Shown here in pieces: positions 29,509 through 38,345 of a stretch of DNA of 64,000 nt. The position numbers were made by a program, and so were the translations under genes. The stretch lies in NCBI RefSeq assembly GCF_900106745.1, contig NZ_FNNV01000020.1:1-64000 (forward strand). The letters are read 5' to 3'. How positions within the stretch are numbered: the first letter of the stretch is position 1; each line of letters starts with the position of its first letter. The notes below the pieces were generated by a model, which was not told the DNA's origin, searched no databases, and saw only the letters and a list, made by a program, of their open reading frames with translations. Source of the DNA: Paenibacillus sp. CF384. GTDB taxonomy: Bacteria > Bacillota > Bacilli > Paenibacillales > Paenibacillaceae.

Positions 29509-29693
29509 TGTTGCAAATCATGCAACATTAGAACCCATTCAGACCTCTATTCTCTCAAATGTTGCAGTACATACAACATTAACTGGAGAATTCATTGCTA
29601 TCGAGCCATTCCAACTAATAATGCTGCATAAATTGCAACATTTCCCTCAAATCCCCCCGTCACCGCTTCAAATGCTGCATTTCTTGCAACATT
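29509..29693. repeat. 185-bp intergenic element with four TGTTGCA palindromes, copy 2
   Basis: Palindromes at 29509-29527 (TGTTGCA/TGCAACA), 29558-29580 (AATGTTGCAG, weaker right arm), 29621-29641 (ATGCTGCA/TGCAACAT) and 29671-29693 (AATGCTGCA/TGCAACATT). Centres at 29518, 29569, 29631 and 29682 are spaced 51, 62 and 51 bp, exactly as in copy 1 (15366-15549). It lies between the DUF4432 promoter and the cytochrome oxidase terminator. Confidence 0.85.
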
Positions 29694-29757
29694 TCACAAC
29701 CAGGTGTGCGAAAAGAGCAACTTTGCACCTCCCCTAAAGCAGAAAGCCCCTAAACGC

Positions 29758-29795
29758 AAAAAAGTGACGCAGAACATGCTTCTGCGTCACCTTTT
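29758..29795 (-). terminator. Terminator of the cta operon
   Basis: GTGACGCAG (29764-29772) and CTGCGTCAC (29782-29790) form a 9-bp stem followed on the minus strand by TTTTTTG. Confidence 0.9.
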
Positions 29796-29813
29796 AATCT
29801 TATACTTGTTTGC

Positions 29814-30308
29814 TTAACTGCCGAACAATACATCCAGTACCGGCTTCGTATGACCGCCCGGATACAAGAGATAGAGCAGCACGTAAACTGTAATTCCGGT
29901 GATTGCCGTGAAGAACCAGATGACTGACGTCACGCGACCCCATTTGCGATGTTTGGCAAAACGGCTCTTGAAGCCAAGTGTCAGCGTTGTGATTCCGAAT
30001 ACGGCGCCTACTGTTGCCAGCACGATGTGGAAGAATAGGAATGTCAGATAGTAGGGCTTCAATTCATCTGAGCCGCCCCAATCTGTATTGCCGACGAATA
30101 TCGTACGCGATACGTAGATGATAAAGAAAAGCATTGCAGACACAGCGCCCGCAATCATCACTTTCTTGTGAGACTCAAACCTTCTCTTGATAGCCAGGCT
30201 CCAGCCGATTGCAACGAGAATCGCACTAAGTGCGATAAAGGAAGTACTTATAGTAGGCAATAACGTGTAAAGTGACAAGGAGCATCCCGTCCATTCATGA
30301 AATATCAA
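29814..30308 (-). CDS. DUF420 membrane protein (CtaM/YozB-like oxidase maturation factor)
   Basis: About 164 residues with five membrane segments and conserved-looking histidines in LFFHIVLA and KHRKWG. DUF420 proteins such as Staphylococcus CtaM are needed for heme-copper oxidase assembly, which agrees with its place at the end of this cta operon. The start is uncertain: the frame opens with TTG at 30308, and TTG at 30278 is also possible; neither has a strong ribosome site. Confidence 0.8.
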   Translation of the reverse strand: MIFHEWTGCSLSLYTLLPTISTSFIALSAILVAIGWSLAIKRRFESHKKVMIAGAVSAMLFFIIYVSRTIFVGNTDWGGSDELKPYYLTFLFFHIVLATVGAVFGITTLTLGFKSRFAKHRKWGRVTSVIWFFTAITGITVYVLLYLLYPGGHTKPVLDVLFGS

Positions 30309-30317
30309 ACCTATCTT

Positions 30318-31220
30318 TTAGCTAAGCGCACCACTGTCCGGCAATTCATCGTCGGAATCAGCATGTTCTTTCTTATACCAATGGAAGAAGACATAGGCCA
30401 GAATTGCGCCGTACATCACTTCTTGAACCAGCTTCATGACGATACCGCCTAGCTGCTGGTCTTCGGTTACGCCCATTAAATTGAAGAAGGTCGGTCCGCC
30501 GTCATAACTCGAGAGCAGTACACTCGGATCGCCGGCTACGCAATAGCCCATCGCCTGAGCCCAAACTTCAGGGTCGTTGTAAGTCGCATACATCGGATGA
30601 CTGGCGAAAATAATAAGCGCACAAGCCGGCGTAAGCAGCATGCCGCTTGCGAATATATACGCCATTTTACGAACATCGGTCAGACGATTCCACTCCGGTA
30701 CCGGGCACGTAATCTGGAACCACATCATAAACGAAGTGGCAAGTAATACCAAGTAGTAGATTCGATGAATCGTAAAATGCGTCATGACATAGTCATGAAC
30801 AGCCGGTACGTGATACACCGAGAATAACATATTAAACAAGACTAACGTGAAGATTGGATTCATTAACGAGCTGAATCTTCTCCAGAACGGTCTGGCAAAC
30901 ACATAACGCCAAATATATGCGGGAATGCCGAGCAAGAGCAGCGGCGGCACGATTAAATACGATAGGGACATATTCACCATATGGAAGGTGAACATCATGT
31001 GGCCAAGCAGTTCGAGTGGTCCGCCTTGCGCCAAATAATAAAGCACCATTCCAGATACAAACAAGATCTTCTGCAGCACCGTGACACGAGGTTCAGTGGG
31101 CGCATGTTTTTCCTTCCAAGGTCCAGCCAAGTAGAAATAGAGGATAACCAATGCTGTCATCATGAAGAAAACCCACGGGCTCCATAACTCTTCAAAGCTG
31201 AAATATTGCAATCCGAGCAT
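30318..31220 (-). CDS. ctaG: Cytochrome c oxidase assembly factor CtaG
   Basis: About 301 residues with seven predicted membrane segments (for example VFFMMTALVILYFYLAGPW, SYLIVPPLLLLGIPAYIW, YYLVLLATSFMMWFQITCPVP). HMMFTFHMVNMS and FTIHRIYY carry the histidines typical of the bacillar CtaG family, implicated in CuB-site assembly of caa3 oxidase. ATG at 31220 follows AAAGGGG; ten further in-frame codons upstream have no ribosome site. Confidence 0.9.
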   Translation of the reverse strand: MLGLQYFSFEELWSPWVFFMMTALVILYFYLAGPWKEKHAPTEPRVTVLQKILFVSGMVLYYLAQGGPLELLGHMMFTFHMVNMSLSYLIVPPLLLLGIPAYIWRYVFARPFWRRFSSLMNPIFTLVLFNMLFSVYHVPAVHDYVMTHFTIHRIYYLVLLATSFMMWFQITCPVPEWNRLTDVRKMAYIFASGMLLTPACALIIFASHPMYATYNDPEVWAQAMGYCVAGDPSVLLSSYDGGPTFFNLMGVTEDQQLGGIVMKLVQEVMYGAILAYVFFHWYKKEHADSDDELPDSGALS

Positions 31221-31305
31221 GATGGTACCCCTTTCCATACAAACACACATTTACAACAAAAGAGGGGGCCAACTAGGACCTCCCTCTCTTCAATTTAAAC
31301 CCGTA

Positions 31306-31620
31306 TTACCACCAAGCCCAATATTCGGCCATGATGACAATCGTGAATACAACGAACACGCCCATTAGAATACCGACAATCGGGAAAATATGACCGCGGT
31401 CTTTCATGTGCATCCAGAAGCCCATTTGAACGAACACCTGAACTAACGCCATCAGAACCAATGAGATGTAGATAAACGAAGTGTTAATCTCGCCTGCAGC
31501 AACCATTGCAAACGCAATGATGGTGAGCAGAATCGAGAAGATGAAAGCAATGATATGCTTCTTAGGACCTTCGTGTTTATGGTGTTTCTTCTCTTCGGCA
31601 GCAGAATGTTGACCAGCCAT
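31306..31620 (-). CDS. ctaF: caa3 cytochrome c oxidase subunit IV
   Basis: 104 residues, three membrane segments (IIAFIFSILLTIIAFAMVA, SFIYISLVLMALVQVFVQM, FPIVGILMGVFVVFTIVIMA) after a His/Lys-rich N-terminus. Size and place directly after subunit III, with a 3-bp gap, fit CtaF. Confidence 0.92.
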   Translation of the reverse strand: MAGQHSAAEEKKHHKHEGPKKHIIAFIFSILLTIIAFAMVAAGEINTSFIYISLVLMALVQVFVQMGFWMHMKDRGHIFPIVGILMGVFVVFTIVIMAEYWAWW

Positions 31621-31623
31621 TCG

Positions 31624-32244
31624 TTAGCCCACCTTTCCCATCAAGTACACGACGGTGAAGATGAATACCCACACGACGTCGATAAAGTGCCAATACATGC
31701 CGGCAACATATATCTTAGGAGCAGTTACGACATTTAGACCTTTTTTGAAGATCTGCGCGATCAGAATCGAAATCCAGAGAACCCCGAACAATACGTGAGC
31801 ACCGTGGAAGCCGACTAGCGTATAGAACGATGTACTGAATGCGCTCGTTGAGAACTTATGTCCTTCGTGAACGTAATGCGTGAACTCATAAATCTCTAGG
31901 CCCAAGAACGCAAGACCGAAGAGAACGGTGATAACAAGCCACCATATCATCGACTTTACTTTATTCGTGTGCATCGATTGAATCGCGAACACGCTAGTCA
32001 AGGAGGATGTTAACAAGATGAACGTTGCGATTGCAACGGTTTTAAGATCGAACAACTCCATCGGAGTTGGGTTGCCGTCGCCTACTTGGTGGCGGAGTGC
32101 CAGGTACGCCGAGAACAACGTACCGAACAATACCGTTTCACCGCCAAGGAACAGCCAGAAACCAAGAACTTTATTACGTCCCTCAAGGGTTGCCTTTTCC
32201 GGCTCATGAGGGAGTTTGCCGTCTACGTGTGTATGTCCGCTCAT
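31624..32244 (-). CDS. ctaE: caa3 cytochrome c oxidase subunit III
   Basis: 206 residues, five membrane segments. LGFWLFLGGETVLFGTLFSAYL, GFHGAHVLFG and YWHFIDVVWVFIFTVVY are subunit III signatures. Its ATG overlaps the ctaD stop by four bases, so translation is coupled. Confidence 0.95.
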   Translation of the reverse strand: MSGHTHVDGKLPHEPEKATLEGRNKVLGFWLFLGGETVLFGTLFSAYLALRHQVGDGNPTPMELFDLKTVAIATFILLTSSLTSVFAIQSMHTNKVKSMIWWLVITVLFGLAFLGLEIYEFTHYVHEGHKFSTSAFSTSFYTLVGFHGAHVLFGVLWISILIAQIFKKGLNVVTAPKIYVAGMYWHFIDVVWVFIFTVVYLMGKVG

Positions 32245-34133
32245 GCTTTAACCCCCTTATTCCCTTGAATCTCATCCACTTCGATATGGAAACCGTGATC
32301 GTCATACACCGAACGCAAGAACATGCACGCAAGTGTAATCAGCATTCCGAATATCGCGACAATGTGATGATTTAGAATATACGCCCAAGCGCCTGTACCG
32401 TAATCGCCCTTCGCGTACATGAATCCAAGACCTGCGATGAACAAGCCAATCGACATGAAGAAAGGAAGAATGGATGGTGAAGGCATGTGAATCGGACCAA
32501 GCGGTTCAGCCGGCACCATTTCTGTTTTGCCTTCCATTTTCTCTTTCCAGTAAGCATCGTATCCGCGAACAAGCGGAGTTTGTGCAAAGTTGAACTCCGG
32601 TGCCGGAGAAGGAATCGTCCATTCCAGCGTACGGCCGTCTTCCCACGGATCATTGCTTGCATTGCGTGGTTTCATGGATGTGATAACAATGTTAAGCAAG
32701 AAGAGAATCGTACCGACGCCCATTAGCATTGCGCCAATTGTACTGATCAAGTTCAAGTTGTTGAAGCCGAGGCCGTCTAGGTAAGTCCATACACGACGCG
32801 GCATACCCATCAAACCAAGGAAATGCTGCACGAAGAATGTAAGGTGGAAGCCGATAAAGAACGTCCAGAACATGATTTTGCCGAGTGTCTCGTTAAGCAT
32901 GCGACCGAACATCTTAGGCCACCAGTAGTACAAACCTGCGAACAGACCCATGATCAAACCACCAACGATAACGTAGTGGAAATGGGCAACTACGAAGTAC
33001 GAATCGTGATATTGGAAGTCAGCTGGTGCTGCTGCAAGCATAACGCCCGTTACGCCACCCATTACGAATGTCGGAACGAAACCTACTGCGAACAGATTTG
33101 CCGTTGTGAAACGGATCGAACCGCCCCACATCGTGAACAACCAGTTGAAGATTTTGATACCTGTCGGAACTGCGATCAACATGGTTGCAATGGAGAACAA
33201 TGCGTTCGCAACCGGTCCAAGACCCGTCGTGAACATATGATGCGCCCAAACCATGAAGCCCAAGAAACCGATCAAAACAGTTGCAAATACCATGGAGCTG
33301 TAACCGAACAACCGTTTACGCGAGAATACGCTGATGACTTCGGAGATAACCCCGAAAGCAGGCAGGATCAAGATGTAAACCTCAGGATGTCCGAAGATCC
33401 AGAAGATATGCTCCCAGAGTACAGCATTACCGCCGTTAGTCGGTTCGAAGAAGTTACCGCTGAATACGCGGTCAAACATCATCGCTACCAAACCGACTGT
33501 CAGTGCAGGGAAAGCGAACAAGATAAGCGCCGAAGTAATGAACGCAGACCATGTAAACATTGGCATACGCATGAAGCTCATTCCCGGTGCACGCATGTTG
33601 ATAATAGTTGCCAAGAAGTTAATACCGCCAACCAACGTTCCGATACCGGCGATTTGAAGACCGATAACATAATAATCGAGACCGTGCGTTGTACTATAAG
33701 TCGATGTCGAAAGTGGTGCGTATGCTGTCCATCCCGCATCCGGCGCGCCGCCGGCAAACCAGCTGACGTTCAGTAGAACGCCGCCTGCGAAGAATGTCCA
33801 GAAGCCGATTGCGTTAACGAACGGGAACGCAACGTCCCGCGCTCCGATTTGCAACGGTACGATCGCATTCATTAAGGCGAATATGATCGGCATCGCCGCA
33901 AGGAAGATCATTGTTGTACCGTGCATCGTCAGCAATTCGTTGAACGTATGCGCCGCTACGAAATCATTCAACGGCTTCCATAGCTGAATCCGAATCAGGA
34001 GTGCTTCCAATCCGCCAACCAGGAAGAAGAATCCGCCTGATATCAGATATAGAATGCCGATTTTTTTATGGTCAACGGTCGTCAGCCAATCCATCAGGCC
34101 ACTATACCGTTTAACCGCATGTCCGTGAGCCAA
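32241..34133 (-). CDS. ctaD: caa3 cytochrome c oxidase subunit I
   Basis: About 631 residues with at least twelve membrane segments. Heme a histidine in LTMHGTTMIF, CuB histidine and cross-linked tyrosine in FGHPEVYI, the CuB His-His pair in WAHHMFTTG, and the heme ligands in VVAHFHYVIVGG are all present. A perfect AAGGAGGT ends seven bases before TTG at 34133; the ATG at 34151 contains that ribosome site within its own codons, so TTG is preferred. The C-terminal extension (ITSMKPRNASN onward) with two further membrane segments is normal for caa3 enzymes. Confidence 0.95.
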   Translation of the reverse strand: MAHGHAVKRYSGLMDWLTTVDHKKIGILYLISGGFFFLVGGLEALLIRIQLWKPLNDFVAAHTFNELLTMHGTTMIFLAAMPIIFALMNAIVPLQIGARDVAFPFVNAIGFWTFFAGGVLLNVSWFAGGAPDAGWTAYAPLSTSTYSTTHGLDYYVIGLQIAGIGTLVGGINFLATIINMRAPGMSFMRMPMFTWSAFITSALILFAFPALTVGLVAMMFDRVFSGNFFEPTNGGNAVLWEHIFWIFGHPEVYILILPAFGVISEVISVFSRKRLFGYSSMVFATVLIGFLGFMVWAHHMFTTGLGPVANALFSIATMLIAVPTGIKIFNWLFTMWGGSIRFTTANLFAVGFVPTFVMGGVTGVMLAAAPADFQYHDSYFVVAHFHYVIVGGLIMGLFAGLYYWWPKMFGRMLNETLGKIMFWTFFIGFHLTFFVQHFLGLMGMPRRVWTYLDGLGFNNLNLISTIGAMLMGVGTILFLLNIVITSMKPRNASNDPWEDGRTLEWTIPSPAPEFNFAQTPLVRGYDAYWKEKMEGKTEMVPAEPLGPIHMPSPSILPFFMSIGLFIAGLGFMYAKGDYGTGAWAYILNHHIVAIFGMLITLACMFLRSVYDDHGFHIEVDEIQGNKGVKA

Positions 34134-34162
34134 AGTAGGTACCTCCTTCATTCCGTAAGTAA

Positions 34163-35206
34163 TTAATATTCTAGCTTCAAGCCTGCCAGGTATTTCGCGA
34201 TGGCATCGACTTGCTCTTTGGTGAGGTCAACCTTAGGCATCAATGTGCCTGGTTTTACTTTTTGTGGATCTGCAATCCATCTCTTCAGGTTCTCTTCAAC
34301 CGTACCTTCGTTAGCGTATTGCGCTTGGTCCGTATTAACCAGAATACCTGCTACCGATTGTTTGCTTCCGATACCCGTCAGATTCGGATAAATTTGTCCG
34401 CCGTTGCCGCCGATTGCGTGGCAAGACAAGCACTGTTTATTAAGCAGTTCCGCGATTTCCTGATTCTCAGGCAGCGCAACCGGATTCTTCATAGCAGCTA
34501 CCCAGCGTTCGAATGAAGCGCGGTCTACAACCTTCACTTTGAAATCCATCAAGGAGTGAGAAGGTCCGCAGAGCTCGGCACATTTACCTAAGTACACACC
34601 TGTCTTCGGTGCTTTGAAGTACATAATGTTCACGTTGCCGCCCGGATTCGTATCTGTTTTACCAGCTAGCGATGGAATCCAGAAGGAGTGAAGCACGTCT
34701 GCTGTTTTCGCTTCGATCGAGATAACCGCATCGTTTGGAATGAGCAGCTCTTGTGCAGTCTTCACGCCAAGGTTCGGATATTCGAACTCCCACCAGTATT
34801 GGTGAGCCGTAACTTTAACTTGTATTGCAGCCGGATCCTTCGTATAGTCCTTCGCGAGCCCGAATACGGACTTAACGGTCGGAACGCCGAGGATGATCAG
34901 CAGGATAATCGGAATGACTGTCCAAATAATCTCCAGCTTGTGATTCCCTTCCACTTGAACAGGGATCGATTTGTCGCCTGGACGGCGGCGAAAGCGAATA
35001 ATAACATAAACTGCAATAGCGAAAACGACTAGAACGACCCCGATCATAACCCAGATCGTTAATTTCATTAGTCCGTACTGTTCTTCGGCAACCGGCCCTT
35101 GCGGTCTAAGCGTCGACAAGTCAGCTCGTCCGCAAGCTGACAGCAGCAACACCATTCCGGCAAGAAGCGGCATTAGCCGTTTTAGAACGTGCCACCGATT
35201 CATCAT
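34163..35206 (-). CDS. ctaC: caa3 cytochrome c oxidase subunit II with fused cytochrome c
   Basis: About 347 residues. A lipoprotein signal (lipobox LLSAC) is followed by two membrane segments, the CuA site CAELCGPSHSLM and a C-terminal cytochrome c domain with CLSCH and a methionine ligand in GTLMPKV. This receives electrons from reduced cytochrome c and passes them to subunit I. The frame begins TTG-ATG-ATG; ATG at 35206 is best spaced from GTGGGG. First gene of the operon; a consensus promoter lies about 115 bp upstream. Confidence 0.95.
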   Translation of the reverse strand: MMNRWHVLKRLMPLLAGMVLLLSACGRADLSTLRPQGPVAEEQYGLMKLTIWVMIGVVLVVFAIAVYVIIRFRRRPGDKSIPVQVEGNHKLEIIWTVIPIILLIILGVPTVKSVFGLAKDYTKDPAAIQVKVTAHQYWWEFEYPNLGVKTAQELLIPNDAVISIEAKTADVLHSFWIPSLAGKTDTNPGGNVNIMYFKAPKTGVYLGKCAELCGPSHSLMDFKVKVVDRASFERWVAAMKNPVALPENQEIAELLNKQCLSCHAIGGNGGQIYPNLTGIGSKQSVAGILVNTDQAQYANEGTVEENLKRWIADPQKVKPGTLMPKVDLTKEQVDAIAKYLAGLKLEY

Positions 35207-35319
35207 CAATCAACCCCACTTTTTACGTTTTCGCAGCTGCCGTAGATGGCGCAAAAAGCGGCTGTGCTGCGTGAAATCCTAGATGTTTAGACAACTTCTT
35301 CAATCTAATCACTTTATTA

Positions 35320-35348
35320 AATATAAAGTTGAAGGTGTTATTTGTCAA
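35320..35348 (-). promoter_or_regulatory. Sigma-A promoter of the cta operon
   Basis: On the minus strand TTGACA (35343-35348), a 17-bp spacer and TATATT (35320-35325). The leader to ctaC is about 105 bases. The rest of the 350-bp gap between ctaC and the lipoprotein gene shows no gene. Confidence 0.85.
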
Positions 35349-35556
35349 TGTTCCCAGGCGTGTTCACAAATTGTTCTCATACCAGTAAAATCGCCGATTT
35401 TCACGGTTTTTCCGCTTGCCATTTTACCGTTTCGAACCACCATGTCTATCCTACATTGTGTGCAAAAACCATGGTTCTTTATGTATCGAAATAGCATGCA
35501 TATTTGTTTCCCTCTAGCCCATCCTAAAGCTAGGTTAATGAAAGGAGCTACCCTTA

Positions 35557-36297
35557 ATGAAAAAGCGAGCAGCTTATCGTTTGTTTCTCATTTTGATTGC
35601 CGCCGGTGCAATGGTAACCGTCATGGCCTTAAGCGGCTGTAACTACGAGCGCCATGTTCAGAACAGCACGTTCGACTACGGCTCTAAGAAGAAAGGCGAT
35701 CCGAAGATGCTCGGCAGCCGGATGTATGGCACAATGAGCGGATTGCCGGGTCAGCACGACAACGACTGGTTTGAATACAGCTCCCTCATTTCGAATGATG
35801 TGTCTAATGTGAACGGTGTCGCCGGTGCAATCGTCATGCTTACCGATAAGAATGCTTATGTCGCCATTACAACAGACTGGACTGCTACTGGCACGCGCAA
35901 AACAGGCGGTCCCAAAGAGCAAAATAACGGCGGTACAACGGAAGGCGTCTATAATGTCGACAACGGCAGCCCTTATTGGAACAACCAGCGAGTCGCAACA
36001 CCTTACAACTCTGCTCTCACCATCAATGACCACAATGAAATCTCCGGTGAATTGAAGCAGACGATCGCCATTCATGTCCGCAAGCTGGCTCCGGCTGTAC
36101 AGGAGGTTCATATCTCGGCGAACAAAGAGTTCAACAACCACATGGTACAATACGCACAGGAGGCTTGGGCTGGACATTCCCTCACGCCGTGGCTGTCTTC
36201 ATTTAATAAACTCGTTAAACATCAATTCGTTGGCGGGAACGAAGTTCCGCAACCGATCGATAGTCAGCTTCGAGCTCGCGCTCACATGAACCCTTAA
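35557..36297 (+). CDS. YhcN/YlaJ-type sporulation lipoprotein
   Basis: 246 residues. Lipoprotein signal with lipobox ALSGC, then a domain containing GVAGAIVMLTDKNAYVAI and the IAIHVRKLAPAVQEVHISANKEF region, which is the characteristic core of the Spore_YhcN_YlaJ family. A long loop with KTGGPKEQNNGG separates the two halves. ATG follows AAAGGAGCTACCCTTA. Such proteins sit in the forespore or cortex membrane and affect germination; no sporulation-sigma promoter was identified with confidence. Confidence 0.82.
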   Translation: MKKRAAYRLFLILIAAGAMVTVMALSGCNYERHVQNSTFDYGSKKKGDPKMLGSRMYGTMSGLPGQHDNDWFEYSSLISNDVSNVNGVAGAIVMLTDKNAYVAITTDWTATGTRKTGGPKEQNNGGTTEGVYNVDNGSPYWNNQRVATPYNSALTINDHNEISGELKQTIAIHVRKLAPAVQEVHISANKEFNNHMVQYAQEAWAGHSLTPWLSSFNKLVKHQFVGGNEVPQPIDSQLRARAHMNP

Positions 36298-36452
36298 TAA
36301 CGATTGTGTTCATACGATTAGCCGGACTGATGCGCAGTATGCGTTTCAGTCCTCTTTTGCGAGTTGTAAATGACATCTATATAATGAAGGGAAAATTCAA
36401 CCTTGTATTTATTACATGGTATAAGTGTGCTCAAATCGAGGATGACGCAGAC

Positions 36453-36493
36453 TTGACAAATTACCGAAAAACAATTATCTTTAAATTAAGATA
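36453..36493 (+). promoter_or_regulatory. MarR gene promoter with overlapping operator
   Basis: TTGACA (36453-36458), 17-bp spacer, TATCTT (36476-36481). The -10 box is the left arm of the inverted repeat TATCTT-N6-AAGATA (36476-36493), so a bound repressor would block it. Confidence 0.75.
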
Positions 36494-36535
36494 TCAAATA
36501 TTAAGACAAAACTTGCCGCATTCGAGGTGAATATC

Positions 36536-36979
36536 ATGTCTAACGAGACCGATCAGGAATTGCATCTCTTCATTACATTGTCCCGAGCTCATCAGTGGGT
36601 CAGCGCTCATGTTCATCAAGATATCCGCAAGCACAGCCTCAACCCGACGGAGTTTGGCGTACTCGAGCTCCTGTATCATAAGGGTGAGCAGCCGCTGCAG
36701 CAAATTGGCGAGAAAATTCTGATGACGAGCGGAAACATTACTTATGTCATCGACAAACTTGTGGCCAAAGGATTGGCGCATCGCAAAGCCTGCCCGACTG
36801 ATCGTCGCGTGATCTATGCTGAAATTACGAAGCAAGGCATACAATTTCTTGATGATGTCTTTCCGAGTCACCGTGAAGTGATCTCCGCGGCAGTGAGTGG
36901 TTTATCGTCCGAAGAACAGAAGCAAGCCATTCTTCTATTAAAGAAACTCGGTATCGCAGCACAAAACAGCTTTTCGTAG
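36536..36979 (+). CDS. MarR-family regulator
   Basis: About 147 residues with the MarR winged helix: LNPTEFGVLELLYHKGEQPLQQIGEKILMTSGNITYVIDKLVAKGL and the wing CPTDRRVIYAEIT. A single cysteine is in the wing entry (KACPTD), which might sense electrophiles or oxidants in the OhrR/MhqR manner. ATG at 36536 follows GAGGTG. Upstream of DoxX and pirin genes that carry the same operator, so it likely controls itself and both. Confidence 0.88.
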   Translation: MSNETDQELHLFITLSRAHQWVSAHVHQDIRKHSLNPTEFGVLELLYHKGEQPLQQIGEKILMTSGNITYVIDKLVAKGLAHRKACPTDRRVIYAEITKQGIQFLDDVFPSHREVISAAVSGLSSEEQKQAILLLKKLGIAAQNSFS

Positions 36980-37009
36980 CCCTTCTTCCTTTCGATTTGA
37001 CGGAATGGA

Positions 37010-37027
37010 TATCTTAATTTTAAGAAA
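37010..37027 (+). promoter_or_regulatory. Second MarR operator copy, upstream of doxX-like gene
   Basis: TATCTT-N6-AAGAAA at 37010-37027 repeats the arms of the site at 36476-36493, located 34 bp upstream of the DoxX start. Confidence 0.6.
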
Positions 37028-37061
37028 CTTAATATTTTTATTGTATGGAGGAAAATCATTC

Positions 37062-37454
37062 ATGAGTGTTGCACTTGGCTTGCTGCTTATTCGGTTGGTT
37101 GTTGGTTTGACGTTTGTCGGGCATGGCGTGCAGAAGCTGTTCGGCTGGTTCGGCGGCTATGGCCTGAAGTCGACCGGAGGCTGGATGGATTCCATCGGAT
37201 TGAAACCCGGCATTCTGATCGCACTGGCTGCGGGTCTTGCTGAGCTTGTCGGCGGTTTGCTCTTCGCCCTCGGCTTATGGCTGCCGGTATCCGCCGTACT
37301 TCTTGTACTTACGATGCTTGGCGCAATCATTGCGGTCCATCGCCGAAACGGCTTCTGGATTACAGGCAATGGCATGGAATACAACATTGTTCTCATTGCA
37401 ATCGCAATCGGAGTTACCCTTATCGGCGCAGGCGAGTACGCAATCGGCGGTTGA
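37062..37454 (+). CDS. DoxX-family membrane protein
   Basis: 130 residues, four membrane segments. LLLIRLVVGLTFVGHGVQKLFGWFGG at the start and LIALAAGLAELVGGLLFALGLW are DoxX signatures. ATG at 37062 follows GGAGGAAAATCATTC. DoxX proteins are linked with thiol and quinone stress responses (for example MhqP/CatD), in keeping with the MarR and pirin neighbours. Confidence 0.88.
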   Translation: MSVALGLLLIRLVVGLTFVGHGVQKLFGWFGGYGLKSTGGWMDSIGLKPGILIALAAGLAELVGGLLFALGLWLPVSAVLLVLTMLGAIIAVHRRNGFWITGNGMEYNIVLIAIAIGVTLIGAGEYAIGG

Positions 37455-37493
37455 TCGAATTAATTATACATTCACTCATTGGAGGTAATTTGT

Positions 37494-38273
37494 ATGATAC
37501 AAACACTCGTATACGGACCTTCTCTTCAAGCAACAGGTGCATTTGATGGCGGCAAAATCACGGAACAGAAGCCAATCGGCTTCTCCGGTGAAGGTTCTGT
37601 CGTGAAACGTGTGAGCACCTTGTTCTACTGGGCATGGGCACATGCCAAGCAAGATGGCTATATTCCGCTTCATCCTCACCAAGCCTTCGAAATCATGACC
37701 TATGTTGTTGCAGGTCAGGCGGAACATGGCGATACGCTCGGCACCAAGAGCACGGTTGGTCCCGGCGGCGTGCAGCTGATGCAAACGGGCTCAGGCGTCA
37801 GTCATGAAGAACGTTTTGTCGGACCGGACATGGAAGGCTTCCAAATCTGGTTCGAGCCCTCTATCCAGGAAGCACTTAAACAGCAGCCGACTTACAACCA
37901 GTATGAGCATGAGCATTTCCCACTAATTGAAGGTGCTGGTTATACCAAGAAAACGGTCATGGGGGAAGGCTCGCCAATTTCCATCACGGCAGATGCGCGG
38001 ATGTGGGATGTTGAACTTGCACCTGGCGCGCAATATACACATCCGATCGCAGGCGGACGGACATTGACTGCTCTGGCCATTCGCGGAGAAGGCTCATGGA
38101 CTTATTCATCAGAAGAAGCGAAGGATACTGCTTTCAAACATAAAGATTTCATCTTAGCCCGAGCAGCCGAAACGCAAGAAGCCGTCATCACGGCAACCGG
38201 CAGCACACCGCTGCGTCTCATTCTGATTGATGTGCCGACCAACGTAGATTACCCTCTTTATCCGAAACGTTAA
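37494..38273 (+). CDS. Pirin-family bicupin protein
   Basis: About 259 residues. The N-terminal cupin carries HPHQAFEIMTYVVAGQAEHGD and SGVSHEE, which hold the metal-binding histidines and glutamate of pirins such as YhhW, a quercetin 2,3-dioxygenase. The C-terminal cupin lacks an evident metal site, as is usual. ATG at 37494 follows GGAGGTAATTTGT. Last gene of the MarR-DoxX-pirin unit, followed by a strong terminator. Degradation of quinones or flavonoids is the expected role. Confidence 0.88.
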   Translation: MIQTLVYGPSLQATGAFDGGKITEQKPIGFSGEGSVVKRVSTLFYWAWAHAKQDGYIPLHPHQAFEIMTYVVAGQAEHGDTLGTKSTVGPGGVQLMQTGSGVSHEERFVGPDMEGFQIWFEPSIQEALKQQPTYNQYEHEHFPLIEGAGYTKKTVMGEGSPISITADARMWDVELAPGAQYTHPIAGGRTLTALAIRGEGSWTYSSEEAKDTAFKHKDFILARAAETQEAVITATGSTPLRLILIDVPTNVDYPLYPKR

Positions 38274-38294
38274 TGATTATTGTATATAGCAAAT

Positions 38295-38345
38295 GGGGAT
38301 CGAAGTGCCGCATTGGTTGGCACTCTGATCCCCTATTTCTTCTAT
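38295..38345 (+). terminator. Terminator after the pirin gene
   Basis: GGGGATC (38295-38301) with GATCCCC (38327-38333) and inner GTGCC with GGCAC form an interrupted stem followed by TATTTCTTCTATTT. Confidence 0.85.

Noticed and set aside
29456-29737. 93-codon frame across the TGTTGCA element
   Set aside because: It merely reads through the four palindromes; no ribosome site, and copy 1 has no matching frame.
32823-33776. 317-codon open frame opposite ctaD
   Set aside because: Its product is rich in Cys, His, Arg and Gln in the way typical of antisense of membrane-protein genes; ctaD is certain.
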